Shown piece after piece: positions 46,053-58,739 of a stretch of DNA of 64,000 nucleotides; position 1 is the stretch's first letter, and each line of letters starts with the position of its first letter. Made by a program: the position numbers and the translations under genes. The stretch covers positions 1 through 64,000 of the forward strand of contig JAIWNE010000055.1 in assembly GCA_025331445.1 (NCBI GenBank), read 5' to 3'. The notes under the pieces are model-generated. The model searched no databases. It saw only the letters and a program-made list of their open reading frames with translations, and was not told the DNA's origin. The stretch comes from Blakeslea trispora. Lineage: Eukaryota > Mucoromycota > Mucoromycetes > Mucorales > Choanephoraceae.

Positions 46053-46884
46053 TACAATCTTCTTCTCGTGTAGAAGACAAAATAAACTTACGCCTGATAA
46101 ATGCAAATACAGATTGCGCAAAAAAAAAGAAAAAGAATCAATGAGCTCGTTTCTTCATTACACTTTTTGGAAGCATCCTTGCCTTTTAGTAAACCACTCA
46201 CACTTCAAAAATTCGATAACAGGACTTTATACAATCAAACCTCCTTTATTCTACTTCTTCCACTTTTTTTATAGCTTGCTTTTTGTATGAAACAGAAACT
46301 CAGACAGAGTAGAAATGTCACTGTCTGTAGCTAAGCGCTTAAATCATGTATTCTGTAGCGTTATATACGGTTACAGGAGGCATTCAATCGTTACTGAGTA
46401 ACAACGAGGGAGCCAAACGCTTTCATAGCAAAGGCAGAGAACAAGGATACTTTCTTTGAATGCTATAGAAGAGCCCTGTTATGTTAAACAACATCATTTA
46501 TGTAGTACTTAAGTAACCTCTAAATTTTGACAGGCTACACCAAGCGACTAGACATATCATTTAGAAAACAGAACAAGAGGATAGGCTCTGTTTGTGGACA
46601 TTGCTTTTGTACACAAAATAGCCAGCTTGCATATTTGTTCTTAAATGTCTTTTATTCAAGGAGTGTCTCATGAATAGTATATTCAATTGCTAAAAAATAA
46701 GAGTTTGGCAATTCTTGAACTGAGCCTCCTTTCTTAAATCGAGCGTCTACTGTAAAAAAAATTAAAACACCGTGAACAAAAAAAAAACTAACTTCCCAGA
46801 TTTAGTTTTCTACTTTTCCCCTATTGTACAATACATATACACGCGTGTAGATATATCCATCTTACATACACACACTGTCTATTT
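46053..46884. other. Intergenic region, no gene seen
   Basis: About 830 bases. One frame of 100 codons (45988-46290) overlaps the PER1 end and is low in complexity. No domain or RNA gene seen. The last 100 bases are pyrimidine- and CA-rich, as in the promoters of neighbouring genes. Confidence 0.5.
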
Positions 46885-48855
46885 ATGATAATCCAGGGAC
46901 AATTCTTGCCACTCTCCTTCTCGAAAAAAGACTTTGATAGCGTCAGCAACTCGGTCTTGATCGAGCAATTCATAAAAGAAGCCAGGCAGATTTTAAAACA
47001 TGCTAGCGATGCTTTTTACGATCCAACCACATATCAAGCGATAGAACAATATGATACCAGCGAAGCTGAACCTGTGACTTGGCAACTGAATTTGACACCT
47101 ACCATGATGACTTTGGATACCAGTATCTTGACTGTTTCTGGTCTCGAAAGAGTATTGGAACTGATACGCATTAATGTAAAGCCACTGCCACCTCGTTTCC
47201 ATAGCAACAGACAACTTGATCACCTAACCACAGATCAGCATGATATACCTTTATTTCGGTATTTGTTTGAGCCTGTACTACAAATATCTAGATTAGCGAT
47301 GATACCGCGGTCTGAACAACTGCAACATAATTTCAACCAAATGCAAGCGATACGGCAGTGTATAGACAGCTTTACTCGCTGTGGGCTTTCATTCTTTGTA
47401 GACATACCCAGCCTGTTGGCCAATACAGAAATGATTATCTCTCAACCAGGAGCCATCAAAGAGCATCAAGTGGAAGCGTTATTGATTTTTAGTATCTCAG
47501 CACTGATGGCACGACATAGTATGCGGCATCATCAGCCTGAAAAGACAGCAGCAGGCAGCTTTCAAATGCATATGTTCTATAGCCAGGCGCGTGGATTGTT
47601 GCAAGATTTGTTTGATGTTCATCATGTTGCTGTTGTTCAGTCTATGTTTATTCTTTCCCTTTACCCTCAAAGACACATCCACCTGTTTTCACCACAGCGC
47701 ATTTCATCTCCTCTTTTAACAATGGCCATTCGCATGGCATTAGCCATGGATCTCAACAAAATCGACAAAGAACACACTAAAGACTCGGATCAAAAGGAGC
47801 GGTTAAGACGTTTAGCTTGGATGTTACTGTGTGTTGATTACTATGCAGATTGGAACATGACAGGCAAAACAGGTTTAATGGATGTGGATAGTTGGCATGT
47901 TGATTTTCCTCAAGTTTTACCGAATGAAACATCCCCTCGACTGGTCGAGTTTTTCTCTCAGTATTGCCGTATTATCATGATCCGTAAAATGGACTTATTC
48001 CGATCCAGTTATAAGATGTCAATACAATCACCAAGAGCACTGGAGTCATCACTAGATGAAAAACTCTATGAAGCTTTTTTTAATACTCCAGACATATTCC
48101 AATTAAATTTTGATGATCCAAATCCATCATGGATCAACCATCCTAACACTGAAAGCCTACTGCTGCATGAGCTTTATTGCCATACTCAACTGACCTCTCA
48201 GCTCCCATTTTTACCAAAACGATACCTTAGACAATTCGCTATACATGAAGATGACTTCCGGTATCAAACACTCAATGGTATCCATCAAAGCATCACTCGA
48301 CTTAATCAATCTTCTCAATCAGCATTCTTCTTTCGATCCAACTTAACATACGCCTTGCATCACCATCAAGCTCAATCCGATTTCTTGACAGAGACTGATA
48401 AAGAGTTGGAATTTTATTGTGCTGCCAATCTGTTAGAGGCAATCAACAAATATACCCTTTTATTGGAAGTACTTGAACTTCACGATCCTTCTGGGTGTCA
48501 TCATAGCCCTGTATATGGTGCTAACATGATCATTCATTTGTTGTTAATCATTCAAATGTCTTGCTTATATCCTCAGGTACATGCATTTTGCCGAACTAAT
48601 CTAATACGAACACAACGTATCTTGAGAAATGCACGTAATGTCTATGCCGATCCCATCATTTTGTTTCTCGAACGGACCCTATCGAGACATGGTGTCCAAG
48701 AGAGCAATGAATCAATAACGGCACTAAGAAAAATGAGCTTTGATCTCATGCAGTTGTTAAAGGCTAAATCGTCTTATACACATGAATACGAGGAGGACGA
48801 TCATGAAGAAGACATGAGTGTTATTACTAAACGTATCAAGCAAGAACAAATGTAA
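46885..48855 (+). CDS. Fungal transcription-factor-domain protein without a zinc cluster
   Basis: Single-exon frame of 656 residues. The middle reads as the fungal transcription factor regulatory region (middle homology region): DVHHVAVVQSMFILSLY, LTMAIRMALAMDLNK, KERLRRLAWMLLCVDYYAD. Normally this region follows an N-terminal Zn2Cys6 DNA-binding domain. Here no such cluster exists in the frame, and I found no candidate exon in the 800 bases upstream. The tail is acidic and ends in a possible nuclear signal (TKRIKQEQM). It may be a co-regulator, or a factor whose DNA-binding exon was lost or lies farther away. Confidence 0.75.
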   Translation: MIIQGQFLPLSFSKKDFDSVSNSVLIEQFIKEARQILKHASDAFYDPTTYQAIEQYDTSEAEPVTWQLNLTPTMMTLDTSILTVSGLERVLELIRINVKPLPPRFHSNRQLDHLTTDQHDIPLFRYLFEPVLQISRLAMIPRSEQLQHNFNQMQAIRQCIDSFTRCGLSFFVDIPSLLANTEMIISQPGAIKEHQVEALLIFSISALMARHSMRHHQPEKTAAGSFQMHMFYSQARGLLQDLFDVHHVAVVQSMFILSLYPQRHIHLFSPQRISSPLLTMAIRMALAMDLNKIDKEHTKDSDQKERLRRLAWMLLCVDYYADWNMTGKTGLMDVDSWHVDFPQVLPNETSPRLVEFFSQYCRIIMIRKMDLFRSSYKMSIQSPRALESSLDEKLYEAFFNTPDIFQLNFDDPNPSWINHPNTESLLLHELYCHTQLTSQLPFLPKRYLRQFAIHEDDFRYQTLNGIHQSITRLNQSSQSAFFFRSNLTYALHHHQAQSDFLTETDKELEFYCAANLLEAINKYTLLLEVLELHDPSGCHHSPVYGANMIIHLLLIIQMSCLYPQVHAFCRTNLIRTQRILRNARNVYADPIILFLERTLSRHGVQESNESITALRKMSFDLMQLLKAKSSYTHEYEEDDHEEDMSVITKRIKQEQM

Positions 48856-50018
48856 GCACTGTATTTAAGCAGAATAAATAACAATTATAAAAGAGCGTAT
48901 TGCTTCTGTGTTTATTTCTTTCCATTATTTTTTTTTCTATATATGAAACAGCCAAAAGAGGAGGGAGGGAGAGATTATGATTGTATGGACATTAAGAAAG
49001 AAGAAGAAAAGCATATAGTAAGCTAATACCTTCAAGTAGAAATCAGCTTTGGTTTTCCAGGTCGGAACATCAAAAGTGTCTGTCAGATGCGGACACTGTT
49101 GATGAAACTAGTTGTCTGCTTTGTTTGCCTTTCAATACAGAAAGCATATGTTGGTATGCATACAATAACGCTAACCATGAGCTTCCTTCACAGATTAAGC
49201 AAAAAAGAAAGCTACATGTTTCCCGAGGGCTTTGTATCAAGACGATTACTTTACACAAAAACCTCAACCTAGGATAAATTCTAGAACATCTTTTAGAAAA
49301 AAGCTTTATAAAGACAGAAATGCAAGAATTTCGATCAAAGCTCTACTTGCGAAGAGTAAGTCATTTAACTATAGCTATCTGGCTACATTGTCTCTATCTT
49401 TTAAAAAGTAGTGTTTATTTTGCTACAAAAAAAAAGAAACTTTTAAGATGAATCATAGAAGGCTCACTAAGATATCAGTATAGCTTTATGTAGCAATTGT
49501 ATATTCAAGTCAAAGAGTATGAGGTTATTTTTTCAGTTAAAATGTATGCTTAGTCAATTATTTGCACTTTGAATCTACGCCTTTGAGACAGACACAAAAG
49601 AGAAGCATAAGAATAGCTTCTAGTATCGTTTTTTTTTGCTATACTTCTATGTTCTATATCACTATGTTCAATATCGCTATGCCTTTTATTCTTGTTTCGA
49701 TGAACTGATATTCAGATACTTCTATTCGAGCATTTCTGTATTGGTAGCCTCGCCGCTCAAAGTTCACATCGGAGTCTGAACAAAAGTTGCTCCTTTTCTA
49801 ACATTTTTTTTGCTTCATTTTTTATTTCTTTCTTTCTTTTGTTCTTACTCATCCCCTTCCCACTCCTGCCCTTTATTCTTGAATAAACACTTTTTTTTCT
49901 CTATAGCTTGTGAAATAAGACAAAAAAAAGGAAATAAGGGTGTGTCTTGCTGAGAATTGGATATGAATTGGTCATAAAATTGAATCAAAATCAATAACCT
50001 ACTATAGTATTTAACAGT
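48856..50018. other. Intergenic region, no gene seen
   Basis: About 1.16 kb, AT-rich with many T-runs and no convincing frame. It holds the upstream region of the Zn2Cys6-PAS gene, with long pyrimidine tracts at 49800-49860. Confidence 0.5.
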
Positions 50019-51841
50019 ATGCCTGAACAACAAAATTCAACTGCACCCACAGCCGAACAGCAAGATTCAGCCGAGGACAACACTAACCAACAGGGCCAAG
50101 ACAACAAAAAGAAAAGAACGGGGCCCAAACGAAGAAAAGTAACGCATGGTAACGAAATAAAATAAGAAGCGTACACCTTTTTTCGATTTATGACTCACGT
50201 TATCATCGCTCTTTCCGTCCCCCCTTGATTTGTAGCATGTGTTTATTGTAGACGTTCGCATATGACATGTGATGAAGGTAAGTAAACTAGATATTTCAGC
50301 TTGACGAGATTGATTAAATAGAAAAATATATATATCGATAGGTCGGCCTTGTCAGCGTTGTATTAAGCGTAGCATTGGTCATTTATGTCATGATGAAGTT
50401 AAACAACCTGCTAATTCTGCACAACAACACCAGCATCAACAACAACAACAACAGCAACAACCTCAATTACATGGTCGCCAAGATAATATCATACAGCAAG
50501 GCCTAAATGGAGGTAGTTATCCTCATTTATCTACGGTTGCTAATGGTAAGGCTGTCTATTTTATTGTTATTATTATATTTGCTACAAGAAACCAATTTGC
50601 ATTTCGTTTTGTACCACAACTACAACAACTTGAATTAGCTTCACCTGGATCAAGTAGTACAGCAGGCGGGTTACCACTTCAATTTTACGGTCAAATGGGC
50701 GCAGGGCAGCTTACGTTTGCTAGTGAACAGATGGGTAACGAGATTTCTGTCATCAGTGATTTTCTAGACTCACTTGGTTCTGCTTCTGCTGTTGCAACTG
50801 CAAATTCAAGTGGACCTGCAACATTTAACACCACTACCAATGATAACAATACCCAGAGAGGAGTGTATAGCAGCAGCAACAATAACCACAACAACAACAA
50901 CAATAACAACAATACAGCAGTAAACACAACCGAAAGATTCTTTTTGACAGCTGCTGATCCGTCAGACGGTAAATTAGAAGATCGCTTAACTGAAGTAATC
51001 AATGCAAAGTATGAGGCTGGCTTTTTGAAGCCTTATAACTATGTCAATGGTTATGCTCGATTACAGAAATACATGGACAATAAGTAAGTGGAGAAAAAAA
51101 AACGAAAGAGGGCAAAAGATAGAGGAGTTGAATGATTGAAAGTTTATTTTTGATTGTTTAGTATGTCAGCATCAAGTAGACAGCGCATCTTAAACGTCAT
51201 GGGCACATTTCGTCCTGCATTTCGCTCAGTCGCTCAATCATTAACAGACATCGATCTGATTTTGGTTGAAGAAGCATTTGAGCGCTTATTGTTGGTACGC
51301 ATGATTGATACATCTTTTGTCTTCTAAAGTTAACCAGACGTATACGATATAATAGGATTATGATCGTGTGTTTAGCTCGATGGGTATACCTGCATGTTTA
51401 TGGCGTCGTACAGGCGAAATCTACAAAGGCAACAAAGAATTTGCTGCATTGGTGAATGTTCCTATTGAAAACTTGAGAGAAGGACGCTTATGCATTTACG
51501 AATTGATGGCAGAAGAATCTGCTGTCAACTATTGGGAGGTAAATATTATAAGCTCAATGTAACAGGAAAAAAAAAGTATGAATAATGTGGTTATGTGTTT
51601 GATAGAAATATGGCAATATTGCTTTTGATCCTGGACAAAAGGCCGTTTTGACCTCATGTTTGCTTAGAAGTCCTAATCCTGAAAATACAAGCGTAATTTC
51701 ATGTTGCTTTTCATTTACTATTAGACGTGATAAATATAACATCCCAGTAAGTAGCGCCACTTAAGTTGTTTATGAATATTCTATTTATCTCTGCCATAGA
51801 CTGTCATCGTAGGCAACTTTTTACCAATACAATTACAATAA
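50019..51841 (+). CDS. Zn2Cys6-PAS transcription factor, ERT1/RDS2/AcuK-type
   Basis: Regulators of this group control gluconeogenesis and respiratory carbon use. Eight exons (50019-50148, 50236-50277, 50342-50545, 50639-51083, 51162-51294, 51356-51538, 51606-51746, 51800-51841) give 439 residues. The zinc cluster has Cys at 45, 48, 55, 61, 64 and 73 (ACVYCRRSHMTCDEG, PCQRCIKRSIGHLC), the exact form seen in the ERT1/AcuK group. Long Gln and Asn runs follow. A PAS-like domain begins at SSMGIPACLWRRTGEIYKG. Four introns interrupt the C-terminal half and two the zinc cluster. The specific paralogue cannot be fixed from sequence alone. Confidence 0.92.
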
Positions 51842-51951
51842 TAATGCTTTTTTTTTTCTCCATACATGTACTGTGCTCTTAATTATTCCATTCATATATT
51901 TATAAAAAAAAATCAAGTGTTTTCTTTATTGATATCAAATATAGAGATATT

Positions 51952-53307
51952 TTAATGAGCTTGAACGGCTCCATCATCTTTTACTGCTGAATTATGGAAG
52001 GCAAATTGGTTTGCTAACCAAAGCAGAGCATCTGGGTTTGTGTGCATGCTAACAGCGGCTTCATGAGATTCCTGGACTGCCTTTGCGCCACGAGGTACCA
52101 TCTGTTGGTAATAGTCTTCTATGGCCTTTCGCATTGACTTTTCATTCTTGTTAAAAGCAAGGTTGAGCTCAGTACTAAGAATGCTTGAATCCAGCATAGC
52201 ATGGTTTCCACCTAAATTATATAAAAATGAATACATTTTCTTTCTTGATATATTCATACTTTAAAATAACATACCTTCGCCTTTGAACATAGTCATTGGA
52301 TGAGCAGCATCGCCTATTAACACAACCCTATGATGCTTTGTTCGGTAAGCATCAAATGAAGGTTCTCTTTCACGAATGACCACCTCCGAGATGTCTGTAT
52401 CTGGGCTCAGATCTTTAGTGACAAACTTATGGAATATCAAGTTTTCATTCAAACCAAGCTTAAGCCAACTTTTCATTAGAGCCAATCTCTCTTCATTTGT
52501 CTTGAGAAGCGTTTTTGGAAACACTTCTTCATCTTCCAGTAAAGCCATGGTGAACAAGATTTGGTATGGCTTGTCCTTGCGAGTCTTGTCAACGTTTTGA
52601 AGGCTAGAGAAACAGCTGAGGTTTCCCTTGCGACCATTTGCTGCCTTTGTGGATTCATCAAACCTAGTGGCAACCAAAAGAAACTTGTTTGGAGCAGGCA
52701 TGATGGATGCCCAATCTTCTTTAGAAACCCAGATGGTTGTTGCTAACATATGAAGAGGCATGACATGTGTCAACTTGTTGTAGGCATCACCAACTACTTG
52801 CTTTGTTATTCTTGACTGTGCACCATCTGCAGCAACCAAGAGCGTACCTTTTGCAGAAGTGCCATCTTCGAAAAAGGCAGTTACAGAGTCTTCCGTTTCT
52901 TCAAAACGAATCAATCGCTTGTCCCAGTGAACAGAGTCTTTGATAGGCTCCAATAACCAATTTCTGAATCGGCGGCGTTCAATACGATAAAATGCTTCCT
53001 TTTCATAAGTTTCGCTTAAGACAACCTCGTTCGTGTTGCCATTCAACATGGCAAGTGTTACCTGACACTCGTCTGCAGTTCCTTGGTTCACAGTGACTTT
53101 TTCAGTAAAATTCTCAAAGGAAGATTCAGGCATGCATTCCTTGATTGCTGGTATAGCAAAGTGGAGGGACAAAGACCAACCCTGGGCTCTTGAATCTTCA
53201 CTGACATCTCTTTCGTAAACTTCGAAAGGAATGTTGTTCTTCTTTAATCCATTGGCCAAAAGCAAACCAGCAAGACCACCACCGACGATAATTACTTTTT
53301 GACTCAT
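51952..53307 (-). CDS. FAD-dependent monooxygenase
   Basis: Flavoprotein hydroxylase of the PHBH-like class, substrate unknown (aromatic or polyketide-like). Joining 53307-52275 and 52211-51952 gives 430 residues. The start at 53307 places the Rossmann motif VIIVGGGLAGLLLANGL at residue 5; the longer upstream open frame is low-complexity. The FAD-binding GD motif is clear (HHRVVLIGDAAHPMTMFKG), with VAADGAQSRITKQ as the DG motif. There is no membrane anchor. Neighbours give no sign of a secondary-metabolite cluster, so it is more likely a stand-alone housekeeping or detoxifying enzyme. Confidence 0.9.
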
Positions 53308-55462
53308 TTTGTGTTTGATATACAGTTGTTGTTGTTTTATTGTTTTTCGAGAATATAGGATTTTGTATAAATCAGATGTCTCTTTATATATTTTTTTTGA
53401 ATCAATGCTAGTTGACGTTTTGTTTATCTTTCGTTCATTCGCCTCCAATAAGGGAGCGGATTAATATTTACTCCGCGAATGTGCTGCAATCTTTGATCTG
53501 ATCATAAATCGTGCTTAACAAAAGTAGAAAGGGACATCCTTCCACAGAACACAAACAGAACAGAAAGAAAAACCAACAGAAAATGTGCGTACAAATGATT
53601 GATATGATGTTGGCTTGAATGAATATCAGAAGAAGAAAAGAAAAGGCTCTGATGCTTTGCTTAGATATGTGATATAACTTAAAATGACGATTTTCTGGAT
53701 CACTACTATTTTAACAAAAGGATAAATCCGATAGCTGTCACGTTTGCTGATCACCCATACCATCAACTTGCTTTTTTAAGAATGAATAGGAGCAATTATC
53801 AGCGATCTCGTTTATATTTTCAAAAGTTTCCAAAGAAACTTCTTTAAGTTTATTCTTTGCGAATACCTTTGTTTTTCCGTTTTGATTACATCAGTCATCA
53901 TTTCCAGCTGATGACGGATATATCGTGGTCGTTTCCTTTGTGTTTGACAAAAACAAGGGATCTTGATATACTTGAACAATCTGATACGAATAGATTTAAT
54001 GTTGGCATAATTGAAGGCCTCTATTTCTCGGAAACATGATAGCAACAAAAGCTAAATGGAGTTGTAGAGATCATTGCTTCTTGTATTTGCAAAACAGATC
54101 AAGGGTTGGATGCTGAAGCGCGATACAAATGGACCAAACTAAACAAACTGTTGAATGTGATCCTAGTGGCAGAATAGTGCTTGAAGACGTGAGACCATCT
54201 TCCATGCTATTTCGAGTCTAAGCTTAGCAAATTCGATTGTAACCATTAATATTCACGCTATTTCCATAACCACCCTTTGATGTGACATGGCCAAAGATGG
54301 TGAGGAGAGGAAGATTTGTGCTTTATTTATTCACTTCCTTTTTTGCTCATAACCCACTTGATATACATCAAGACAAACTCAATGCTTGAGAATGTGTGAG
54401 ATTGAATGCTAGAGGCTATATAAAAAATCCTACAAGAAACCCTAGTTTCAAGCGAACCTCTTTTTGCTTAGACGCATTTAGTGATTGACGGAAACACTTT
54501 AGGATACACTTTCCTCTTTCTAAATTTTTTGTCTCGCTTTACTATGTCATCAAGCCATATCAGGCAACTCTGATTGAAAGAAATAGATACCTCTATAGCT
54601 TTAGCTTATAATTGTTTTTCAAACACTTGCAACGAAGCTATTTATGGTAGTACGCAAATTACGTTTATGATAGCAGATAACCAAAACATCAAGAGCATCA
54701 CTTTGCTTCCATGGAAATGCATTCTGGTCTTTATTTTTGAAAAAAATCAACTTCAGTTCCAATAGTGCGGACCGAAATTCTTTTGTCGGACTAATTTTGA
54801 CTTTCGCAGTTACTTGTCAGCCCAGTTCATTGTAAATTATTGTAGGCCGCCACCAAAGGGTAGAATTCCTCCTCTTCCAGCATCACTCAGAAGGTAAACA
54901 AGACAACACCCATTCATCCATCCTCCAATGGAATAGATTCAATCATCAGGAGAACCAGAAGGATGAGAAAACATACATCCATACACATACACACCAGCTA
55001 GCCTGCATAGACTGCATTTTGTATCATAAAACAATTTTCTCGCAGCATGGAGTTGAGGTGGTTACTCGAGACAGCTCTACTTGTTCTGTTTACTTGTTGA
55101 TCGTACAACAAAGGCAGCTTGTTCAAAAAGAAAAAACTTTTTCTTTCTGCTTCAGCACCGACAGAAGACTCGAAAAAAAGAGTCATCAAACACAAGCCTC
55201 GAGAAAGATCAACACACAAACAACATTCCACACACTCTTAGGGTACGCTTAGAATATCACTTGAAAGAGCAGCAGTTTGTCAGGACAGCAGAAAGAAGTG
55301 ACTCGACGTGTTCAAATCAGATAGCACCCAGGCTATGGATGTGTGTGTTTGGTTCTCCTCTTTTTTGAAGTTCATATTAAGGAAGGAGGGACAGAATTGA
55401 GTGAAGTCATTTGTTACTTGTTGACAAGCATCTAACCATTTGAACTATCTGTAGCTTTGAAA
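53308..55462. other. 2.2-kb intergenic region before eL32
   Basis: No gene recognised; short frames are not protein-like. Telomere-box-like elements occur at 54437-54445 (AAACCCTAG) and 55238-55244 (TTAGGGT, reverse orientation). Such elements lie upstream of ribosomal-protein genes in several fungi. An untranslated leader exon for eL32 could be here but is not visible. Confidence 0.45.
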
Positions 55463-55917
55463 ATGGTCACTCCTGCCGTAAAGCACACCATCGTGAAGAA
55501 GCGTACTGCTACTTTCAAGCGTCACCAATCTAACCGCTTCATGCGTGTCGGTGTAAGTATACAGAGATACATCATTTCATAACATCAAGTTGCTTACAAT
55601 GAATGTTACAGGAATCTTGGAGAAAGCCCAAGGGTATCGATTGTAACATGCGTAGACGCTTCAAGGGTCAAGCTCCTATGCCCAAGATCGGTTACGGTTC
55701 CGCCAAGAAGACCCGTAACTTGCTCCCCAACGGTTTCCGCAAGTTCGTTGTCTCCAACGTCCGTGAACTCAACTTGTTGTTGATGCACAACCGTTCTTAC
55801 GCTGCTGAAATCGCTCACAACGTCTCCTCCAAGAAGCGTGTTGCTCTCTTGGAACGTGCTGCTCAACTCAACGTCAAGGTTATCAACGCTGGTGCTCGTC
55901 TCAGATCTCAAGAATAA
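55463..55917 (+). CDS. RPL32: Large-subunit ribosomal protein eL32
   Basis: Component of the 60S ribosomal subunit. Joining 55463-55552 and 55612-55917 gives 131 residues, the usual length. The sequence follows the family: [19 protein letters not shown], then [36 protein letters not shown] and [20 protein letters not shown]. Codon use is strongly C-ending at many positions, as expected of a ribosomal gene. Confidence 0.98.
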
Positions 55918-56033
55918 GTGACATGACATTTCCACTTTTTCCTATTTTCTTTTTTTTATTGTTAAATTAAAAAAAAATTAAGGATGTTGTGCTATGCGCC
56001 TTCACTTTAAAAATTATCTGTTTATTGACTTGT

Positions 56034-56809
56034 TTAAACAGAACCTGAATCAGTGATAGTAATTGCCTTTTGGGGTGTTTCTTTTTCTTGAGGTACTTGG
56101 TTGATCTGATCTAGGACCTCCAATCCCTCAACCACTTGTCCAAAAATCACATATTTACCGTTAGCTTTATCGTATTGAGGATGCTTATCGCTTAAGGTAA
56201 TAAAGAACTGAGATGTGTTTGAGTTCTTGCCAGAATTTGCCATAGCTAGTATGCCTTTTTGGTTGAACTTTTTAGCTAAACCAGGTTTTTCATCATTGAA
56301 TTTGCCATTGTAAATGCTATCACCACCTGAGCCATCGCCTAATAAAAGCACACGTGAGCTTGGGTTTGATAATAATCCTTTCTCTTACCTCGAGTTACAT
56401 CACCACCCTGAACCATAAAGTTGTTGACAAGTCGAAACATACAAGTATTTTTGTAATGCAAGGGCTTCTTTGAACTCTTGCCCACCTTGCCTCCTTGACA
56501 AAGACTGACAAAATTCTCGCATGTTTTCGGACAACTTTTGTCATCAAGTTCAATGACAATTCGGCCACCTGCTAAAGGGGTGGGTGCATCCAATAGCCAT
56601 CGCTCGCTTGTTGCAGTAGGCTCATTCGAAAGAATATCGCGGGCTGTTTCTTTGTCTTGATCCTCCAAGTGATCTAGATTGTCAGTAGAGAAGCCATAAG
56701 TAGAAGCCCATTGCTTTACCCAAGCCTTGGCACTTGAGTACCGCTGATAAGCCTCATTGTATTCAGAAATATTGCCAATTTTTATCTCGAGAAATACTTG
56801 ACGTGTCAT
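56034..56809 (-). CDS. Cyclophilin-type peptidyl-prolyl isomerase with N-terminal extension
   Basis: Proline isomerase. Joining 56809-56389 and 56338-56034 gives 241 residues. About 80 residues precede the cyclophilin domain, which starts near GGRIVIELDDKSCPKTCENF. Active-site Arg and Phe are kept (FRLVNNFMVQGGDVTRG), as is NSGKNSNTSQFFIT. The Trp that contacts cyclosporin in cyclophilin A is not present at its usual place (SDKHPQYDKANGKYVIFG). It lacks a signal peptide. The N-terminal extension resembles that of some divergent cyclophilins but I cannot assign a subtype. Confidence 0.9.
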
Positions 56810-56880
56810 TTCTAAAAATAAAATAAAAAAAAGAGGGAGGAAAAGGGAGAGGAAAAGGTAGATTGCCTGCTTTATTGGTA

Positions 56881-58739
56881 TTAGAAAAGAGAGTCAAACC
56901 AAGGTAAAAGATGAATTCGGTCTAGTCGAGTGCGCTTCTCAGGCTGGCGAACTAACATTTGGAGCACAACTTGCTTGGCTTCTAGACTGATATGATCATT
57001 GGCTGGCCATTTGACTTGTGCCATAATGATACGATGAAATAAATGTGATATTTTTTCAGCTTTAGCAGGATTATAGCTAAAAGGCAAATAGCCTACTAAC
57101 AAAGCATACAGAATGATGCCTACGGACCATGTATCAGTCAGTCGCCCATCATAACCAAGCCCTTGTACAATTTCTGGTGCTGCATACTCCTCACTGCCAC
57201 ACCGAGTCGTAATAACTGGGTGAATAGGATCGACTACTCGAGCCAATCCAAAGTCTGTAATCTTAATGTGTGGTTCGCCTGTTTGTGTGTCAAAATAGAC
57301 CAGAATATCTAGCGAATTGATCTTAACGACAAAGAAAAACAGTTAGAGTTCACTCAACTTACTCTCAAGCTTTAAGTCACGATGAACAATGTTATGGCTG
57401 TGAAGCCACGATGTGATTTGAATAACCTCCAGCGATAACCTCTTGATCAAAAGCTCGTCAATGCTCGATTGAATACCAACACGATGAATACCACTATGCA
57501 TATGCTGTACAAAATCAAAAAGCTCTCCTCCTTCCACATATTCCAGCACAATGCACAAGTGTTTTTCTGTTTCCATTGTTGCTTGCAATTGAACAATGCT
57601 TTCGTGATTTAAAAGCTATATGGGGGTTAGCTCAACAGGTCAAGCAAGTGACTCTTCACTGACATTACCTTCAACACCCCCACTTCTCTTTCAATACTTG
57701 ATTTAATGCGCGGGTTATGATACATGCTGTCTTTATGTATCATCTTGACAGCTACCTTGTTTCCCTCTTCTAGGTTTTCAGCCAAGAATACGCGAGAAAA
57801 AGCACCTACACCAAGTAGTTGCTTAATGCGAAATTTCCAGATACGCTTGCCCAGGACATGTCGATCATCATTCCCAATCGTACTACTCGGTGGTGTATAC
57901 ATCTGTTCTCGCGAAATTCCTGTATCGTCCATATCGCCTAAGGTGGGCTCATCTTGCAAAGAAGGAATGATATTTTTTTGACTTAGAGAGAATGTGGGTG
58001 ACAAACAGATGACAGGGATAGTGGAACTTGCACTCAAAGGCGTGGAAGATGCTGACGATATGGAAGCAAGTTTCTTATTAGATGCTGTCTTGCAAGGACT
58101 TATTGGAGTCGTCGATCCCAACTGACTCGTTAGCTGATGGAAACAAGGACTATGTGCTGCCGCATAATTCATCTCAGGTGTGAGTATATCATGTCTTGCA
58201 AATGGCTCTGTCTTGACTGTGGATGGTTGAGATGGACTGGGTAATGGCATAATTTGATCTTCAGGAAAATTCACGTTTAGAAGTATTGATTTGTCTTCAT
58301 CCTCGTTTGGTACACTATGGTCTATATCCTCTGCTTCATCGTCATCACTACTTGCACTTGTATCATCTATGCCTCTTTCGATGCGAATGATCGGTCGACC
58401 AAGTATATGTGCAGGGTTGTTATCTATATTTGGGGCGGCCATCATTTTCATATTGAGCTGTGTGGCAGCAGTCTTTCGATTATTTAGCACAATAGCACGT
58501 ATCCTGTCGGCAAAGGTAGGAGTATTTCGGCTCATGGGATCATGCGAGTGTGGTAATGCTTTAAAGGCATCATGTTGGAATGAAGGAGGCGGCTTGATAG
58601 GTGAAGAAGCAACTGTGTCAAAGAATCGGTTGTTTTTGGAAAATGGCGATGGATAATCGCTCAGAATAGAACTGGATTTAGTGACAATACCTAATCCTAT
58701 AGATGATTGTCTACTATGTGTCTTTTTCGGGGTATTCAT
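56881..58739 (-). CDS. Serine/threonine protein kinase with long N-terminal region
   Basis: Joining 58739-57669, 57615-57363 and 57308-56881 gives 583 residues. About 300 residues of Ser/Pro-rich, likely disordered sequence precede a complete kinase domain: GVGAFSRVFLAE, VAVKMIHK, VEGGELFDFV, HRDLKLENIL, KITDFGLARVV, YAAPEIV, DTWSVGIILYALL, ending RTRLDRIHLLPWF. Subdomain order and the APE-DTWSVG form place it in the CAMK/Snf1-like group; yeast KIN4- or YPL150W-type kinases are plausible relatives. Numerous Ser/Thr-Pro sites in the N-terminus suggest regulation by proline-directed kinases. Confidence 0.9.
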
